Below, piece after piece: positions 53,161 through 61,929 of a DNA stretch of 64,000 nucleotides. Under the pieces are notes generated by a model. It worked only from the letters and a program-made list of their open reading frames with translations. It did no database searches and was not told the DNA's origin. How positions within the stretch are numbered: position 1 is the first letter of the stretch; every line of letters starts with the position of its first letter. Source of the stretch: REEB95 sp963785735. GTDB taxonomy: Bacteria; Pseudomonadota; Alphaproteobacteria; ATCC43930; CGMCC-115725. The position numbers were made by a program, and so were the translations under genes. Where the stretch lies: the NCBI GenBank assembly GCA_963785735.1, contig CAWAWJ010000001.1, forward strand, positions 1,054,001 through 1,118,000, read 5' to 3'.

Positions 53161-55365
53161 ATGCCCAATGCCCTCAACATCAACCTGCGCCGGCGGGCGA
53201 AAGCCCTCAAATTCAGGATCGAGGCAATCGCCGCCGTCATGATCCTCGTCATGTGGATGGCGGTCGGGGTCTCGATTTATTATTCCCGAGAGACAGCGCT
53301 CGCGGATATGCAGGCCAACGCCGCTAATCTCGCCTTCGCCTTCGACGACGAGGTCAAGCATACGCTTGATATGATTTCCACGAGCATGAACGCCGTCGCC
53401 AACCGCATGCGTGCGAAGGGGGCGAACATGAATATCTATGAGTGGTCGCGCGAAATCCCGATTATGACAGGACCCGTTATGGAGAGCGGCATCATCACGC
53501 CCAGCGGCGTGCTCATCTCCAGTACGGAGTCACGAAGCCAGAAGCCCATCGACATGAGCGACCGCGATTATTTCCGCATCCAGCTCGACGGCAAGTTCAA
53601 GGGCCTGTTCATCGGAGCGCCAATAAACAGCCGTATCACCCATAAGATATTGATTCCGATTTCCGAGCGCGTCGAGACCAAGGACGGACGCTTTGTCGGC
53701 GTGTTGGTTGCCGTGCTTTCGCCCACCCAGCTGACGACGCTCTATAAATCCATCAATCTGGGCGAATCGGGCATCATCTCGCTGGTCAGTTTGGACAAGA
53801 TCGTTCTTGCCCGCTTCGGCAAGAATAGCCCGGATGGCATGGACGGCATCGGCCAGTCGACCGGAAACCGCGTTCCGATTTTAGCCGCGGCAAACGGGCC
53901 GCGCTTCTATACCAGCACCAGCGCGATCGATCGCATCACCCGTCTATACAGTTTTCTTCGCGTTGCGGACTACCCGCTCGTTGTTGCCGTCGGGCTGAGT
54001 TACGACGAAGGGCTGGCGGCATGGCGGACGAACGCCAAGACGATCTTAGTCCTGACCGCCGCCGCCACTCTTTTGCTGGGCGGACTCACTTTGTACCTCA
54101 CGCGCGAGATCGACCGCCGAAAAATGCGGGACATCGAACTCGCGGACGAACGAACCAAACTGCAAGCGGCCAATACCGGGCTTCAGGCGGCCAACACCGA
54201 ATTGACGGCGAACAAGGAGCGCGCCGAGAAAGCCGAGAACCTGCTGGCCGAGGCGGTCGATTGCATTACCGAGGCCTTTGTCGTTTACGACAAGGACGAC
54301 CGCTTTGTTCTCTGCAACGAAGCCTTCAAGCGGCTATTTCCGCGATCCATCCAACATATGGTCTCCGGAATACCCTTCGAGCAGGGGCTGCGCCACAGCG
54401 TGGCGAGCGGTGAAGTTAAGGATGCGGTTGGCCGCGAAGAACAATGGCTTGCACAACGTATCCATTGGCATCAACAGGCAAGCGGCATGGTGCAACAGAA
54501 CTTGTCCGACGGACGGCATATCATGGTCGTGGATCGCCGCATGAAATCCGGCGGGATCGCCGGACTTCGCGTCGACGTCACCGATCTGGTGCAGACCAAG
54601 GAAGCCTTGCAGAAAGCCCTGACCGAGGCCAAGGCGGTCAACCAGGCGAAGACGCAATTCCTCGCCAATATGAGCCACGAGTTGCGCACGCCACTCAATG
54701 CCGTCATCGGCTTTTCGGAAATAATCAGTAATCAGACCCTCGGACCGGCTGGGGTTCCGGCTTATGCCGAATACGCCAAGGACATTCATGACTCGGGCGA
54801 ACATCTGCTCGAAATCATCAACAACGTGCTCGACGCATCGCGCATCGAAGTCGGCAAACTCAATCCAGAGGAAGAGACGGTGGAGATCGGCGAACTCGTG
54901 CAAAGCGCCATAAATATGGTTCGCATCCAAGCGGCCAAGAAATCGATCGCGATCGAAACACGCCTGCCCGAAGCGCCAGATGGTTTGCGCGCCGACTCGC
55001 TTAGGCTGCGGCAGATCCTGATCAACCTCCTGGCCAACTCGGTTAAGTTCACGCCCGAAGGCGGCCGCGTCACCCTGTCCTTCGAGGCATCGCCCGTCGC
55101 CGCCGTCTTCGCCGTGAGCGATACCGGCATCGGCATGTCGCCCGACGAGATCGCGGTGGCAACCGAGCCGTTCCGGCAAATTGAGAACACCCTGGTCAAG
55201 CGCCATGAGGGTGTTGGTCTCGGTCTTTCGCTCGCCAAGCATATGACGGAAATGCATGGCGGCACGCTTGAGATCGAAAGCGAAAAAGGCGTCGGCACCA
55301 CCGTGCGCGTGGTTCTTCCGGCCGCGCGCATTCTGCGCGCACCCAAGGCCTCCGCCGCGGCCTGA
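53161..55365 (+). CDS. Membrane sensor histidine kinase with Cache and PAS domains
   Basis: 734 residues from ATG 53161; ATG 53128 and TTG 53080 are in-frame alternatives without clear ribosome sites. Layout: TM1 (~18-40), a periplasmic double-Cache-like domain (~45-285; DMSDRDYFRIQL motif), TM2 (~293-315), a coiled coil, a PAS domain (~360-475), HisKA with phospho-accepting H506 in MSHELRTPLNAVIGF, and HATPase with NLLANSVKFTPEGG, DTGIGM and GVGLGLSLAKHM. It probably senses a small extracellular ligand. No response regulator is adjacent, so it is an orphan kinase. G+C is lower than in flanking core genes. Confidence 0.93.
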   Translation: MPNALNINLRRRAKALKFRIEAIAAVMILVMWMAVGVSIYYSRETALADMQANAANLAFAFDDEVKHTLDMISTSMNAVANRMRAKGANMNIYEWSREIPIMTGPVMESGIITPSGVLISSTESRSQKPIDMSDRDYFRIQLDGKFKGLFIGAPINSRITHKILIPISERVETKDGRFVGVLVAVLSPTQLTTLYKSINLGESGIISLVSLDKIVLARFGKNSPDGMDGIGQSTGNRVPILAAANGPRFYTSTSAIDRITRLYSFLRVADYPLVVAVGLSYDEGLAAWRTNAKTILVLTAAATLLLGGLTLYLTREIDRRKMRDIELADERTKLQAANTGLQAANTELTANKERAEKAENLLAEAVDCITEAFVVYDKDDRFVLCNEAFKRLFPRSIQHMVSGIPFEQGLRHSVASGEVKDAVGREEQWLAQRIHWHQQASGMVQQNLSDGRHIMVVDRRMKSGGIAGLRVDVTDLVQTKEALQKALTEAKAVNQAKTQFLANMSHELRTPLNAVIGFSEIISNQTLGPAGVPAYAEYAKDIHDSGEHLLEIINNVLDASRIEVGKLNPEEETVEIGELVQSAINMVRIQAAKKSIAIETRLPEAPDGLRADSLRLRQILINLLANSVKFTPEGGRVTLSFEASPVAAVFAVSDTGIGMSPDEIAVATEPFRQIENTLVKRHEGVGLGLSLAKHMTEMHGGTLEIESEKGVGTTVRVVLPAARILRAPKASAAA

Positions 55366-55403
55366 ACATCCTTGCATAAGCCCACCCATGAGGCTGCTCG
55401 CCC

Positions 55404-55430
55404 ATGTCCGCTTTGGGTCAAAGCGGACAT
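55404..55430. repeat. Perfect 12-bp palindrome, right of the kinase gene
   Basis: ATGTCCGCTTTG and CAAAGCGGACAT flank a GGT centre, 39 nt after the kinase stop. A further half-site AGCGGACAT occurs around 55466. No T-run follows. It is shared in diverged form at 52959-52986, so this is a repeat family rather than a simple terminator. Confidence 0.75.
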
Positions 55431-55605
55431 AACGGCATGACATCGGAATCTCCGGTTTACCCCGGGCAGCGGACATCGATGGGCGGCGCCTCCACCGCTG
55501 CCCACACGAACGCGATGCGCTCGCCGAGATTGCCGCCGCAAATGCGTTTCACATAGGTAGAATCCGAAGGTACTTTTCCTTCCCGCCGCATGCCTAACAT
55601 GCGAA

Positions 55606-56548
55606 ATGACATTTCTTCCCGTTATCGTCAGCGCCTTCTTCCCCATTGCCTTTGTCATTCTGCTCGGCGTCCTGGCCGGGCGCGCCGGAATCATGAAGCC
55701 GGGGGCCAGCGTGGTGCTTTCCATTCTGGTGCTGGACTTCTGCCTCCCGGCCGAGCTGTTCGAACTCGATGGCCACGACAACGTTGAACGATCTGCCGGG
55801 TTGGCGGTTTTTCGTTGGCATCGCCGCCGGGCTCGCGGGAATCTTCCTGCTAACCCTGCTCGCGGCATTGACGGTTTTTCGCAAGCGGCTGAATGAGGGC
55901 GGATTGCAGGCGCTCAATGCAAGCTTCCCCAACATCGCCTTCATCGGCATTCCAATCGTGCTTGCGGTGGTCGGCAAATCCGGGGTGGTTTTCGCCGTCA
56001 TCGCCATCGTCATCTCCAGCTTGCTCTTGCCGCCCGTCGCGTTGACATTGTTGGCGGCGGGGAGCCGGGAGGAGCGAGGCAACAAGGGCTTGGTCCTGCT
56101 GGCCCATTCGATCTGGGGTTCGTTGCGGCAATCGGTCGTCTGGGCGCCCATTCTGGGCGTGGCGTTCGCGCTGACGGGGCTGCATTTGCCGGCGGTCGCG
56201 CAATCCTCCTTTACCTTGATCGGCGAGGCGACAACCGGCGTGGCGCTGTTCGCGCTCGGACTGTTGTTGAGCGGACAGAAACTGCGGCTCGGCGCCGCCG
56301 CGATCTGCAACGCAGGGGTGAAAATCATAGCCCAGCCGCTGGCCATGTGGCTGATTGCCCTGGCTTTGGGAATGAGCGGCGAGCCGATGCGCGTGATGAT
56401 CCTGTGCGGCGCGCTGCCGACCGCGCCGATGACCGCCATGTTTGCGATCAAATTCAAAGTGGGAACCGAGGAGACCGACGAAACGATCCTGCTCAGCACC
56501 GTGTTCTCGCTCGTGACCGTCGGGGTTGTGATCGCCCTGACCTCATAG
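55606..56548 (+). pseudogene. AEC-family transporter, single-base frameshift
   Basis: Residues 1-54 (MTFLPVIVSAFFPIAFVILL ... FCLPAELFEL) are in one frame. The remaining ~260 (MATTTLNDLPGWRFFVGIAA ... NIAFIGIPIVLAVVG ... GALPTAPMTAMFAIKF) are in the next frame and end at 56548. One extra base at about 55765-55769 explains the break (span length 3n+1). The intact ~313-residue protein is an auxin-efflux-carrier-type permease with 10 helices, used in bacteria for organic acids such as malate or malonate. It immediately precedes the phenolic acid decarboxylase, so carriage of a phenolic acid is possible. The downstream ATG at 55769 might still start a protein lacking the first helices. Confidence 0.8.
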
Positions 56549-56571
56549 CCTTAGATACTTTGTTAAAACAA

Positions 56572-56606
56572 AAGGAGGATGTCCCTCCCAAAACAGGAGA
56601 GTCTTA
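56572..56606 (+). promoter_or_regulatory. Double Shine-Dalgarno with stem before the decarboxylase
   Basis: AAGGAGG (56572-56578) abuts an ATG at 56579, too close for initiation, and its GGAGG can pair with CCTCC (56584-56588). A second site AGGAG (56595-56599) lies 6 nt before the ATG at 56606, which is taken as the start. An inverted repeat TTTGTT-AA-AACAAA (56559-56572) lies just upstream and may be an operator. Confidence 0.5.
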
Positions 56607-57178
56607 TGTTAAATCACGTCGAACCGATTGCCGCCCAGCCCATCGAACCGTTTTCCACCGAACACGAATCGTTCAAGTCCACGAAGCCGGAAACCCTCGG
56701 CCGGTTTGTCGGCAAGCACTTCATCTACACCTATGAGAACGGCTGGCACTACGAGACTTATATCAGGTCCGCTTACAGCGCCGATTTCCGCATCCATAGC
56801 GGGTTGCTAACCGGCCGCTGGGTCACGGACACGAAAGTCCATCTGGTGCGGATCACCGACGATATCTGCAAAATGTCCTGGTGCGAGCCGACGGGCACAT
56901 GCGTGAGCTTGCTGTTTAATCTTGGCAACCGGCGCATGCATGGCACGATATTCTTTCCGCAATGGATCGCAAAGAACCCGAAAGAAGCGATTGTGCACGA
57001 GAACGAGCATGACGCGGAAATGCAGGCTTTCAGGAACGCCGGCCCGACCTATCCAACCATGGTAATCGACGAATTCGCCGATATCAGCTTCATGGAGGAT
57101 TGCGGCACCGAAAACAACAAGGTGATCGCCTGTTCCTCGACCGAATTGCCGAAAGGCTACGCTTCGCGGAAAAACTGA
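56606..57178 (+). CDS. padC: Phenolic acid decarboxylase
   Basis: 190 residues from ATG 56606. The small lipocalin-like barrel of this family is clear: KHFIYTYENGWHYETYI, DFRIHSGLLTGRWVTD, SWCEPTGTCVSLLF, RRMHGTIFFPQWI and PTMVIDEFADISFME. Residues Y41, Y43, R71 and E94 match the catalytic Tyr/Arg/Glu set of Bacillus PadC by spacing; the N-terminus is ~30 residues longer. The cytosolic cofactor-free enzyme converts ferulic, p-coumaric or caffeic acid to vinyl phenols, detoxifying plant phenolics. It is downstream of the AEC transporter. G+C is lower than in the core, suggesting acquisition. Confidence 0.92.
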   Translation: MLNHVEPIAAQPIEPFSTEHESFKSTKPETLGRFVGKHFIYTYENGWHYETYIRSAYSADFRIHSGLLTGRWVTDTKVHLVRITDDICKMSWCEPTGTCVSLLFNLGNRRMHGTIFFPQWIAKNPKEAIVHENEHDAEMQAFRNAGPTYPTMVIDEFADISFMEDCGTENNKVIACSSTELPKGYASRKN

Positions 57179-57237
57179 TATTGCGGTCGGAAAACGGGAC
57201 TGCGCCCGGCTAAAAACAACTCTCTAACCAACCGCTT

Positions 57238-57266
57238 GCCGCGGGACCATGCTCGGGTCCCGCGGC
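57238..57266. terminator. Strong hairpin between convergent padC and ftsZ
   Basis: GCCGCGGGACC (57238-57248) pairs perfectly with GGTCCCGCGGC (57256-57266) around a 7-nt loop, midway between the two convergent stops. No T-run follows on either strand, but its position fits a bidirectional transcription barrier. Confidence 0.5.
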
Positions 57267-57320
57267 TGCGGATGACATCACGGCGACTCTCGGGCCGTTC
57301 GCCCAGCCCTCGACGCCGCC

Positions 57321-58850
57321 TTAGTTGGCCTGCCGGCGCAGAAAGGCCGGGATCTCCAGCAGGTCTTCTTCCTTGGCGCGGGCGGGGCGTTCCGGCCGTG
57401 CCGTTGGTTGCGGCGCCGGTTCCGCCGGCGGCTCCACCGGCCTTACATCGATGGCGGGGGTCTCGTCCTGTTGATGGATGAGACGGCCCGCATTGGTCAC
57501 GCGCTCGAACAGGCTCGGCGTCCTCGCCTTCGCCTTTGCCGTTTGCCTGCCGCCATTCTCCATCGCCGCCTCGGCGAAGGGGTTGGGCGCGACCGCCGGC
57601 TTGGCCGAAACCGCCGGCCGCACCGTCACCGGTTCGACCGCGCGCTTGGCCGCGAAGCCGCCGCGGCCCAGCGCCTGGGCCTCGATCGCCTCGATGCGCG
57701 GCGCCGCCGCCATGGCCGGGACCGGGGCCGGCGGCAACGCCGGCTCGATCTCGGCTTCGGGCATTGCCATCGCCGCCGCCGGAGCCGGCGCCATGACCGG
57801 CCTCGCGACGGGCGCTAGCCTGCTCGCCGCCGCCGGAGCCGCCTTGTGCATCTGCTCGAGCGGCTTCGGATGCGCCATCTGGTCGACGTCGATGCCGGTG
57901 GCGACGACCGAGATGCGCATCTTTCCGGCCAGCTTCTCGTCGAAGGTCGAGCCGAAGATGATGTTGGCTTCGGGATCGACCTCCTCGCGGATGCGGTTGG
58001 CCGCTTCGTCGACCTCGTAGAGGGTCATGTCGGAGCCGCCGGTGATGTTGATCAACACCCCGCGCGCGCCCTTGATCGCCACGTCCTCCAAGAGCGGGTT
58101 CGAGATCGCCGCTTCCGCCGCGTCGATCGCGCGGCGGTCGCCTTCGGCCTCGCCCGTGCCCATCATCGCCTTGCCCATCTCGCTCATCACCGCGCGGATA
58201 TCCGCGAAGTCGAGGTTGATGAGGCCGGGCATGACCATGAGATCGGTCACGCCGCGCACCCCGGCATGGAGCACGTCGTCGGCCATCTTGAAGGCGTCGG
58301 CGAAGGTCGTGCGCTCGTTCGCCACCCGGAACAGATTCTGGTTCGGGATGATAAGCAGCGTATCGACGTATTTCGCCAGCTCCTCGATGCCTTTCTCCGC
58401 CGTCTTCATGCGGTGGGCGCCCTCGAAGTGGAAGGGCTTGGTGACGACGCCCACCGTCAGGATGCCGGCCTCGCGGGCGGCCCGGGCGATGACCGGTGCG
58501 GCGCCGGTGCCGGTGCCGCCGCCCATGCCGGCGGTGATGAACACCATGTTGGAGCCTTCGAGCGCCATCATGATCTCGTCGAGGGCTTCCTCGGCGGCGA
58601 TCTGCCCGACATCGGGCCGCGAGCCGGCGCCGAGGCCGCGCGTCACGGTGATGCCGAGCTGGATGCGGTGCTCGACCAGCGAATGCTTCATCGCCTGCGC
58701 GTCGGTGTTGGCGACGATGAACTCGCAGCCGATCAGGTTGGAGCGGATCATGTTGCTGACGGCATTGCCGCCGGCGCCGCCGACGCCGATGACGGTGAGC
58801 CGCGGTTTCAATTCCAGCTCTTCGCTGGGTATTTTGAGATTGAGAGTCAT
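57321..58850 (-). CDS. ftsZ: Cell division protein FtsZ
   Basis: 509 residues; the minus strand reads TAGGAGG just before the ATG. The tubulin-like GTPase domain (~15-325) has GVGGAGGNAV, the signature GMGGGTGTGAAPV at 108-120 and NLDFADIRAVM with the T7-loop residues. An Ala/Pro-rich linker of ~170 residues leads to the conserved C-terminal peptide (EEDLLEIPAFLRRQAN) that binds FtsA and other partners. It polymerises into the division ring. It ends the dcw run; the usual next gene lpxC lies 6 kb away. Confidence 0.98.
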   Translation of the reverse strand: MTLNLKIPSEELELKPRLTVIGVGGAGGNAVSNMIRSNLIGCEFIVANTDAQAMKHSLVEHRIQLGITVTRGLGAGSRPDVGQIAAEEALDEIMMALEGSNMVFITAGMGGGTGTGAAPVIARAAREAGILTVGVVTKPFHFEGAHRMKTAEKGIEELAKYVDTLLIIPNQNLFRVANERTTFADAFKMADDVLHAGVRGVTDLMVMPGLINLDFADIRAVMSEMGKAMMGTGEAEGDRRAIDAAEAAISNPLLEDVAIKGARGVLINITGGSDMTLYEVDEAANRIREEVDPEANIIFGSTFDEKLAGKMRISVVATGIDVDQMAHPKPLEQMHKAAPAAASRLAPVARPVMAPAPAAAMAMPEAEIEPALPPAPVPAMAAAPRIEAIEAQALGRGGFAAKRAVEPVTVRPAVSAKPAVAPNPFAEAAMENGGRQTAKAKARTPSLFERVTNAGRLIHQQDETPAIDVRPVEPPAEPAPQPTARPERPARAKEEDLLEIPAFLRRQAN

Positions 58851-58952
58851 GCTTTCCCTCCTAGGAAAATCGCCGCTGATGTCAGACCGGCTGCTTCGCC
58901 GGCCTCGGAACCGCCGCTCCGCCTGGCGAAAGGCGAAGAGACGGGTATGCGT

Positions 58953-60206
58953 TCAAATGTTTTCACGAACCCAACTCCCGATGCGGCCGAAGAGGCCGCT
59001 TGGCTCCTCCGCGCGCGCGCTTCCCCGCTTGGCGGGTTCGGCGCGCTCGGCGAGCGCGAAATGGATCATTCCGGCCGTGGTGGCGAAGGCGGGGCCCCCG
59101 GTCGCCTCGGCCAGGCCCTCGACGCGCAACGGGCGGCCGATGCGGATCTGCTTCTCCAGCACGTGGCCCGCCAATTCGCGCGCGCCCGGCAGCTGGCAGG
59201 CGCCCCCGGTGAGCACCACGCGGCGCCCGGCCGTCTGGCCGAAGCCCGAGGCCGCGAGCCGGTCGCGCACCAGCTCGAAGGTCTCCTCGATGCGCGGCGC
59301 GATGATCCCGACCAGGATCGATTTCGGCACGTGGTTGGCGTTGCCTTCGTCTTCCTCGCCCACCAGCGGCACGGTGATGGTCTCGCGCTCGTCGGCGGAG
59401 GACGGGATGGCGTTGCCGTAAAGCGCCTTCATGCGCTCGGCATGGGCGATCGGGGTGGAGAGGCCCCGGGCGATGTCGTGGGTGACGTGGGAGCCGCCGA
59501 CCGGCACGCTGTCGGCGAAGACCAGATTGCCGTCGAGGAACACGGCGATGGTGGTGGTGCCGCCGCCCATGTCGATGACGGTGACGCCCAATTCGCTTTC
59601 GTCCTCGACCAGGCAGGCGAGGCCCGAGGCGTAAGGGCTCGCCACCAGCGCCGCGATCTCGAGCCGGCAGCGCCCGAGCGTGTTGGCGAGGTCGCGGACC
59701 TTGGCGGATTCGGCGCTCACCACGTGCATGTTGACCGCGAGCTTGTGGCCGTACATGCCGCGCGGGTCGCGGATCGGGCGGCTGCCGTCGATCGAGAACC
59801 CGGCCGGCACGGAATGGATCACCGTGCGCTCGTGCTGCTCCTTGACGCGGAAGCCCTGTTCGAGCACGCGCTTCATGTTGCGGTCGCTGATCTCGCGGCC
59901 GCTCAGGCCGATCTCGGTCCTGGTCATGCGCGAGGCGCCGAATCCCCCCGAGAGATTCACCACCACCTCGGACAATTGCTCGCCCGCCATCTGCTCGGCG
60001 GCGTGGACGGTGGTCAGGATCGCCTGGCTCGCCGCCTCGATATCGGTGACGATGCCGTGCTTGATGCCGCGCGAAACCTGGTGGCCGATGCCGACGATGT
60101 GCGGGTTCTTGTCCTCGACGCGCGCGATCAGGCAGCACATCTTGGTCGAGCCGATGTCGAGTACGCCGATGACGCCGCCGCGGGCGCGGGGGTTGTGCTT
60201 CTTCAT
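58953..60206 (-). CDS. ftsA: Cell division protein FtsA
   Basis: 417 residues from ATG 60206, overlapping ftsQ by 4 nt; the open frame further upstream to 61007 is antisense noise within ftsQ. Actin-like ATPase with GVLDIGSTKMCCLIA (phosphate 1), the SHS2/1C domain (~85-170), VIDMGGGTTTIAVF (phosphate 2) and VLTGGACQLPG (adenosine). The C-terminal amphipathic helix FGRIGSWVRENI attaches it to the membrane. It tethers FtsZ to the inner membrane. ftsZ follows after 102 nt. Confidence 0.97.
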   Translation of the reverse strand: MKKHNPRARGGVIGVLDIGSTKMCCLIARVEDKNPHIVGIGHQVSRGIKHGIVTDIEAASQAILTTVHAAEQMAGEQLSEVVVNLSGGFGASRMTRTEIGLSGREISDRNMKRVLEQGFRVKEQHERTVIHSVPAGFSIDGSRPIRDPRGMYGHKLAVNMHVVSAESAKVRDLANTLGRCRLEIAALVASPYASGLACLVEDESELGVTVIDMGGGTTTIAVFLDGNLVFADSVPVGGSHVTHDIARGLSTPIAHAERMKALYGNAIPSSADERETITVPLVGEEDEGNANHVPKSILVGIIAPRIEETFELVRDRLAASGFGQTAGRRVVLTGGACQLPGARELAGHVLEKQIRIGRPLRVEGLAEATGGPAFATTAGMIHFALAERAEPAKRGSARAEEPSGLFGRIGSWVRENI

Positions 60207-61021
60207 GTGCTCTTGTCCCTGGGCGCGGATTTGGCCCCGGGCGCGGGCAATTCCTTCAGCACCACGCGGTCCGGCAGGCGCAAATCGACCGCCGCGATAT
60301 TGCGCTCGAGCACGCGCTCCGAGGCTTCGAGCGCGGCGAGGCGATGCCACGCCGCCTCCGCGCCGGTCTCGGGCAAGGCCGCCTCGACGCCGTTGTCGAA
60401 GCGCAGGGTCCAGCGCCGCTGCCCGAGCCGCACGGCGGCCCGCACCCGCGCCGCCAAACCGGGCTCGGTCTTGAGCAGGTCGATGAGCGGCACGGCGTAG
60501 CCGGGCGCGTCGTCGCCCACCAGCACGATCAGCGGGCCGTAGGATTGGAGATCGCCGACCGGGATCACCATGCCGTCGCGGTCGATCAGCATCAGTGTGC
60601 CGTTCCGCTGCCAGAAGGCGAAAGGCCGGCGTTCCTCGATCTTGATGTGGAGCGTGTCGGGCATGCGCCGCTCGATCTCGGCCGAGCGCACCCAGGTGAG
60701 CGTCTCGAGCCGCGCCCGCGCCGCCGCCAGATCGATGTCCAGCATCGGCATGCCTTGCGCCACGCCGAGCGCGGCCAGGATCGAGTCCTTGCTCTGGCGC
60801 TCGCGGCCCTCGACCTCGACCTTGTCGAGCGCGAGCCCATTCTCGGCGCCGATGCCGTGAATCTTTGCATCGAGGCGCGCCGACAAAGGCGCCAAGGCGC
60901 CCGCATGCCAGAGCCAGAAGAGGGCGCCGCACAAGGCGCAGAAGGCGAGACCCGAAGCGGCGAGCGCCGCCCGGCGCAATGCCGCGCGTCCCTGGATCAG
61001 CCGGCAATTCAGAAATCGCAT
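60203..61021 (-). CDS. ftsQ: Cell division protein FtsQ
   Basis: 272 residues from ATG 61021, chosen because GGTGGAG lies just upstream inside ddl; 61042 is an alternative. A short cytosolic part is followed by one TM helix (~18-40), a POTRA domain starting ALDKVEVEGRERQSKDSIL and the FtsQ beta domain (RRPFAFWQRNGTLMLIDRDG; YGPLIVLVGDDAP). It connects cytosolic and periplasmic division proteins by binding FtsB/FtsL. It overlaps ddl by 13 nt and ftsA by 4 nt. Confidence 0.95.
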   Translation of the reverse strand: MRFLNCRLIQGRAALRRAALAASGLAFCALCGALFWLWHAGALAPLSARLDAKIHGIGAENGLALDKVEVEGRERQSKDSILAALGVAQGMPMLDIDLAAARARLETLTWVRSAEIERRMPDTLHIKIEERRPFAFWQRNGTLMLIDRDGMVIPVGDLQSYGPLIVLVGDDAPGYAVPLIDLLKTEPGLAARVRAAVRLGQRRWTLRFDNGVEAALPETGAEAAWHRLAALEASERVLERNIAAVDLRLPDRVVLKELPAPGAKSAPRDKST

Positions 61022-61929
61022 GCGGCGTTCTCCACCATCCATTGCACCAGGGCCGGGAAGGGGATCCCGGCGTGGCGCGCGATATCCGGCACCAGCGAGG
61101 TGGGCGTCATGCCCGGCTGGGTGTTCACCTCCAAGAGCACGATTCGCCCCGGCTCGCCCTCGGTGTCGTCGTAGCGCAAATCGGAACGGCTCACGCCGCG
61201 GCAGCCCAGCGCCTTGTGCGCGGCGAGCGCGATCGACAGCGCCTCGGCATAGGCCTTGGCGTGGATCGGCGCCGGCATCAGATGATCGGAGCCGCCCGGC
61301 GCGTATTTGGCGTCGTAATCGTAGAAACCCTTGGCCGGGCGGATTTCGAGCGCGCCCAGCGCCTTGTCGCCCATCACCGCCACGGTGATCTCGCGCCCCG
61401 GAACGTAGGCCTCGACCAGCGCGCGCTCGCCATGGGCCCAGCCCTTCGCCTCTTGCGCCCAGGCCTTGTCGCCCGCATGCACGATGCGCACGCCGACGCT
61501 CGAGCCCTCATTGACCGGTTTCACCACATAGGGCCGTGCCATCACGTCGCCCGCCGCCAATTCGGCGCGCGACACCACCTTGCCCTCGGCCAGCGGTAAT
61601 CCTGCGGCGGCGAAAACGCTGCGCGCCATCGGCTTGTCCATCGCCACGGCCGAGGCCAGCACGCCCGAATGGGTATAGGGCACGCGCAGGAATTCGAGCA
61701 CGCCCTGCACCGTGCCGTCCTCGCCGCCGCGGCCGTGCAGCGCGTTGAACACCACCTCGGGGCGCGGGGTGAGCGCCGCGACCATCGCGCCCAGATCGCG
61801 CGTCACGTCCACCTCGCGCACGTAATATCCCAACTCCTGGAGCGCCTTGGCGCATTCGCGCCCGCTCACCAGCGAGACCTCGCGCTCGGCGGTCCAGCCG
61901 CCCATCAGCACGGCGATGTGGCGGCTCAT
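61009..61929 (-). CDS. ddl: D-alanine-D-alanine ligase
   Basis: 306 residues from ATG 61929 (MSRHIAVLMGGWTAEREVS), with AAGGAG 8 nt upstream and a 4-nt overlap with murB. ATP-grasp enzyme: FNALHGRGGEDGTVQG, VVKPVNEGSSVGV, SRSDLRYDDTEGE and LLEVNTQPGMTPTSLVP, which hold the ATP, Mg and D-Ala sites. It makes D-Ala-D-Ala for the muropeptide. Upstream open sequence to 62325 belongs to murB in another frame. Confidence 0.97.
   Translation of the reverse strand: MSRHIAVLMGGWTAEREVSLVSGRECAKALQELGYYVREVDVTRDLGAMVAALTPRPEVVFNALHGRGGEDGTVQGVLEFLRVPYTHSGVLASAVAMDKPMARSVFAAAGLPLAEGKVVSRAELAAGDVMARPYVVKPVNEGSSVGVRIVHAGDKAWAQEAKGWAHGERALVEAYVPGREITVAVMGDKALGALEIRPAKGFYDYDAKYAPGGSDHLMPAPIHAKAYAEALSIALAAHKALGCRGVSRSDLRYDDTEGEPGRIVLLEVNTQPGMTPTSLVPDIARHAGIPFPALVQWMVENAACDF

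Noticed and set aside
57846..60500. 884-residue plus-strand open frame across ftsZ-ftsA-ftsQ
   Set aside because: Antisense shadow of three unmistakable division genes; no domain recognisable.
60207..61007. N-terminal extension of ftsA
   Set aside because: Lies in another frame of ftsQ; FtsA starts properly at 60206 with a 4-nt overlap.
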